Source of the DNA: Odoribacter sp.
GTDB taxonomy: Bacteria; Bacteroidota; Bacteroidia; Bacteroidales; Muribaculaceae
DNA: 64,000 nt
Direction: 5' to 3'
NCBI GenBank assembly: GCA_023663145.1
Contig: JAMPHZ010000005.1
Coordinates: forward strand, 1-64,000
Shown: positions 63,974 to 64,000 of the stretch, in pieces
Layout: every line of letters begins with the position of its first letter
Numbering within the stretch: the first letter of the stretch is position 1
Position numbers and translations under genes: made by a program
The notes under the pieces: generated by a model
Told to the model about the DNA's origin: nothing
What the model saw: the letters and a program-made list of their open reading frames with translations, nothing else
Databases searched by the model: none

Positions 63974-64000
63974 ATGAAAAAAATTAGATTTGGCTTGATT
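63974..64000 (+). CDS. Start of an exported or membrane protein, cut by the window edge
   Basis: ATG at 63974, first codons MKKIRFGLI, an N-region of two Lys and an Arg then hydrophobic residues, as in a signal peptide or lipoprotein leader. Only nine codons are visible; it follows the Wzi-like gene by three bases, suggesting one transcript. Confidence 0.45.

Noticed and set aside
1..64000. tRNA, rRNA, CRISPR arrays or insertion sequences
   Set aside because: None seen by eye in the intergenic stretches; a covariance-model scan (tRNAscan-SE, Rfam) could still find small RNAs.

Overview
The window looks like a chromosomal segment of a Bacteroidales bacterium, most likely Muribaculaceae. The reasons are: start sites are preceded by the Bacteroidota -7 hexamer-like motif TAnnTTTG (usually TAACTTTG or TAAATTTG) with a TTG/TTTG element about 18-22 bases upstream, and almost never by a Shine-Dalgarno sequence; families largely confined to Bacteroidota occur (DUF4286, DUF4296, DUF5606, capsule-assembly Wzi family, CHU_C/type IX secretion C-terminal domain); the PurL is the long fused form, and ribosomal protein bS16 carries a long Ala/Lys/Glu tail. 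The family-level assignment is inference. I see no tRNA, rRNA, CRISPR array or intact insertion sequence.

Layout. 1-2040: end of an upstream unit (terminator) and a secreted protein. 2157-7650, all minus: glycosyltransferase, DUF4286, ruvC and a type IX secretion cargo-like protein as one overlapping unit, then lon with its own promoter. 7651-9777: regulatory, AT-rich zone with an XRE-type regulator whose promoter is strikingly symmetric, and a 69-aa protein. 9778-20398, plus: tig, clpP-clpX, recQ, a sugar kinase/RapZ-C fusion with a MurU-like nucleotidyltransferase (peptidoglycan sugar recycling), pyrK-pyrD and a lysophospholipase-like hydrolase. 20480-26700: rpsP, ileS, a DksA-like protein, lspA, a DUF4296 lipoprotein. 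26819-35387: purL, panC-panD, ffh, folD and a CapA-family protein. 35521-40531: tpiA, a SPOR protein, folE, a RelA/SpoT homologue with a degenerate hydrolase domain, and a lipoprotein. 40533-41542 minus: Yip1-like membrane protein and smpB. 41648-42073: DUF5606.

42519-47039 is the accessory part: five tightly overlapping plus-strand genes behind one promoter. They encode two DNA methyltransferases of different motif order, two unrecognised proteins (one with probable winged-helix segments) and a protein that combines a Cys-x2-Cys-x2-Cys-x3-Cys iron-sulphur-type motif with a PD-(D/E)XK/RecB-like nuclease core. I read it as a restriction-modification-like defence island with an unusual, probably Fe-S containing nuclease; this is the best candidate for an undescribed system here.

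47112-52799: patatin-like phospholipase, GH13 amylase-family enzyme and prs, then a secreted protein built of two copies of one domain, translationally coupled to a tail-anchored Ser/Thr kinase. 52817-56396: ASCH-like protein (minus) divergent from valS. 56465-62339, minus: DUF4250, UvrD/PcrA helicase, nspC, glycosyltransferase, radC, GNAT acetyltransferase as one run. 62447-end: Wzi-family outer-membrane protein and the first codons of another exported protein.
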